A stretch of 64,000 nucleotides of DNA from Endozoicomonas_A sp049275935 (GTDB taxonomy: Bacteria; Pseudomonadota; Gammaproteobacteria; Pseudomonadales; Endozoicomonadaceae), in assembly GCF_049275935.1 (NCBI RefSeq), contig NZ_CP184830.1:682001-746000 (forward strand). The letters are read 5' to 3'. Shown here in pieces: positions 63,562 through 64,000 of the stretch (its first letter is position 1; every line of letters begins with the position of its first letter). The notes beneath the pieces are model-generated. The model was not told the origin of the DNA and searched no databases. It saw only the letters and a list, made by a program, of their open reading frames with translations. Made by a program: the position numbers and the translations under genes.

Positions 63562-64000
63562 TCAAGAGCCCGGACCACCGTCCTGACCCACATCAACAAG
63601 CTTGCGTTTTCGATGTATTCTATTGTGATGCAACAGTGCTCTACCATTCTTGAAGACCCTCCCACATGGCCGTTGCTGGCCACACTCTGTGAACAGGGTC
63701 GCGCTGCAAACTTGCTGTCCGCTGTGACTTGATTTTTTGTGATGCGACAGTACTTGAACATTCTTGAAGACCTTCCCGCACGATCGCGGTTGACCACCCT
63801 CCCCGATCACAGCCACTTTGCAAGTTTGTTGCCTGCCATGGAAGTTGCTTTTATGATTCGACAGAGCTTTAGCATTCTTGCAGATCTTCCCGCATGGCTG
63901 CGGTTGAGCATCCTCCCCAACCACAGCCAGGTTACAGATTGACTGGCCTCTGTGGTATCCGCTTTTATGAGCCGACAGGGCCAGAACATTCCTGCAGACC
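63562..64000 (-). CDS. Variant-C2H2 zinc-finger array protein 6 (C-terminal part; start outside window)
   Basis: The last 145 residues of a sixth family member are seen, with three complete fingers and part of a fourth. Two of the three have Phe at the core position (CGKVF, CGRVF). The C-terminus HRKRKLVDVGQDGG matches the family tail. It ends 66 bp upstream of ZF5. The frame is open to the window edge, so the array continues beyond it. Confidence 0.85.
   Translation of the reverse strand, partial: VCRNVLALSAHKSGYHRGQSICNLAVVGEDAQPQPCGKICKNAKALSNHKSNFHGRQQTCKVAVIGEGGQPRSCGKVFKNVQVLSHHKKSSHSGQQVCSATLFTECGQQRPCGRVFKNGRALLHHNRIHRKRKLVDVGQDGGPGS

Noticed and set aside
1..64000. tRNA, rRNA, tmRNA or CRISPR features
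   Set aside because: I looked for conserved tRNA arm sequences, rRNA blocks and spaced repeats on reading and saw none; a tRNAscan or Rfam run would settle this.

Overview
The window looks like a chromosomal segment of a marine-animal-associated gammaproteobacterium, most likely Endozoicomonas or a close relative. Housekeeping genes (glpT, tyrP-like, fadD, deaD, moaA/moeA, putA, pilB, a DsbD/ScsB-ScsC-like pair, ydfG) are typical of Oceanospirillales-type gammaproteobacteria. They are interrupted by large tandem families of secreted, eukaryote-like proteins that are hard to place elsewhere. The genus is an inference; no rRNA is present to prove it.

Layout. 1-7.7 kb holds two large coiled-coil proteins of unknown function (one cut by the window edge) flanking a penicillin-acylase-family lipoprotein pseudogene. 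That pseudogene is broken by three nested MITEs, a roughly 305-bp insert, a deletion and frameshifts. 7.9-18.3 kb holds a WD40-like protein, an intact Ntn-hydrolase (penicillin V acylase family), a methyltransferase, ydfG, the ScsB/ScsC-like thiol pair, an H-NS-like protein and fadD. 18.6-24.3 kb is a tandem array of four secreted ephrin-like proteins. 24.3-34.7 kb holds a GIY-YIG protein, glpT, a DUF2147 protein, a TyrP-like permease, a eukaryotic-type HisA, a META/YbaY-like lipoprotein, MITEs, a small SET-domain protein, deaD and a PlsC-like acyltransferase. 34.9-38.0 kb is an AT-rich tandem array of four secreted RING-finger proteins. 38.0-51.6 kb holds divergent moaA/moeA, a Na/Pi symporter, a TonB-like protein, two secreted proteins of unknown function, pilB and putA. 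51.9-64 kb is a minus-strand tandem array of at least six secreted proteins carrying variant C2H2-type zinc-finger arrays, the last one leaving the window.

The most notable content is the three tandem arrays (4 ephrin-like, 4 RING, 6 or more zinc-finger). Every member whose N-terminus lies in the window has an N-terminal export signal, and every family uses an animal-type fold: a receptor ligand, a ubiquitin ligase module and a nucleic-acid-binding-type finger. Together with the SET and WD40 proteins they suggest a secreted host-interaction repertoire that expanded by local duplication. Two expression features stand out. Three of the five zinc-finger genes whose 5' ends are visible appear to have only AUU as a possible start codon, and a fourth carries the same AUU beside an upstream ATG. 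The RING genes lack Shine-Dalgarno sequences and have promoter-like boxes so close to the ATG that leaderless mRNAs are plausible.

Two families of miniature mobile elements are present. One is a near-palindromic element inserted at CTAG. The other has GAGGGTGTCGCAAAA-type terminal repeats. Excising the CTAG elements in silico restores a perfect lipoprotein signal peptide in the acylase pseudogene.
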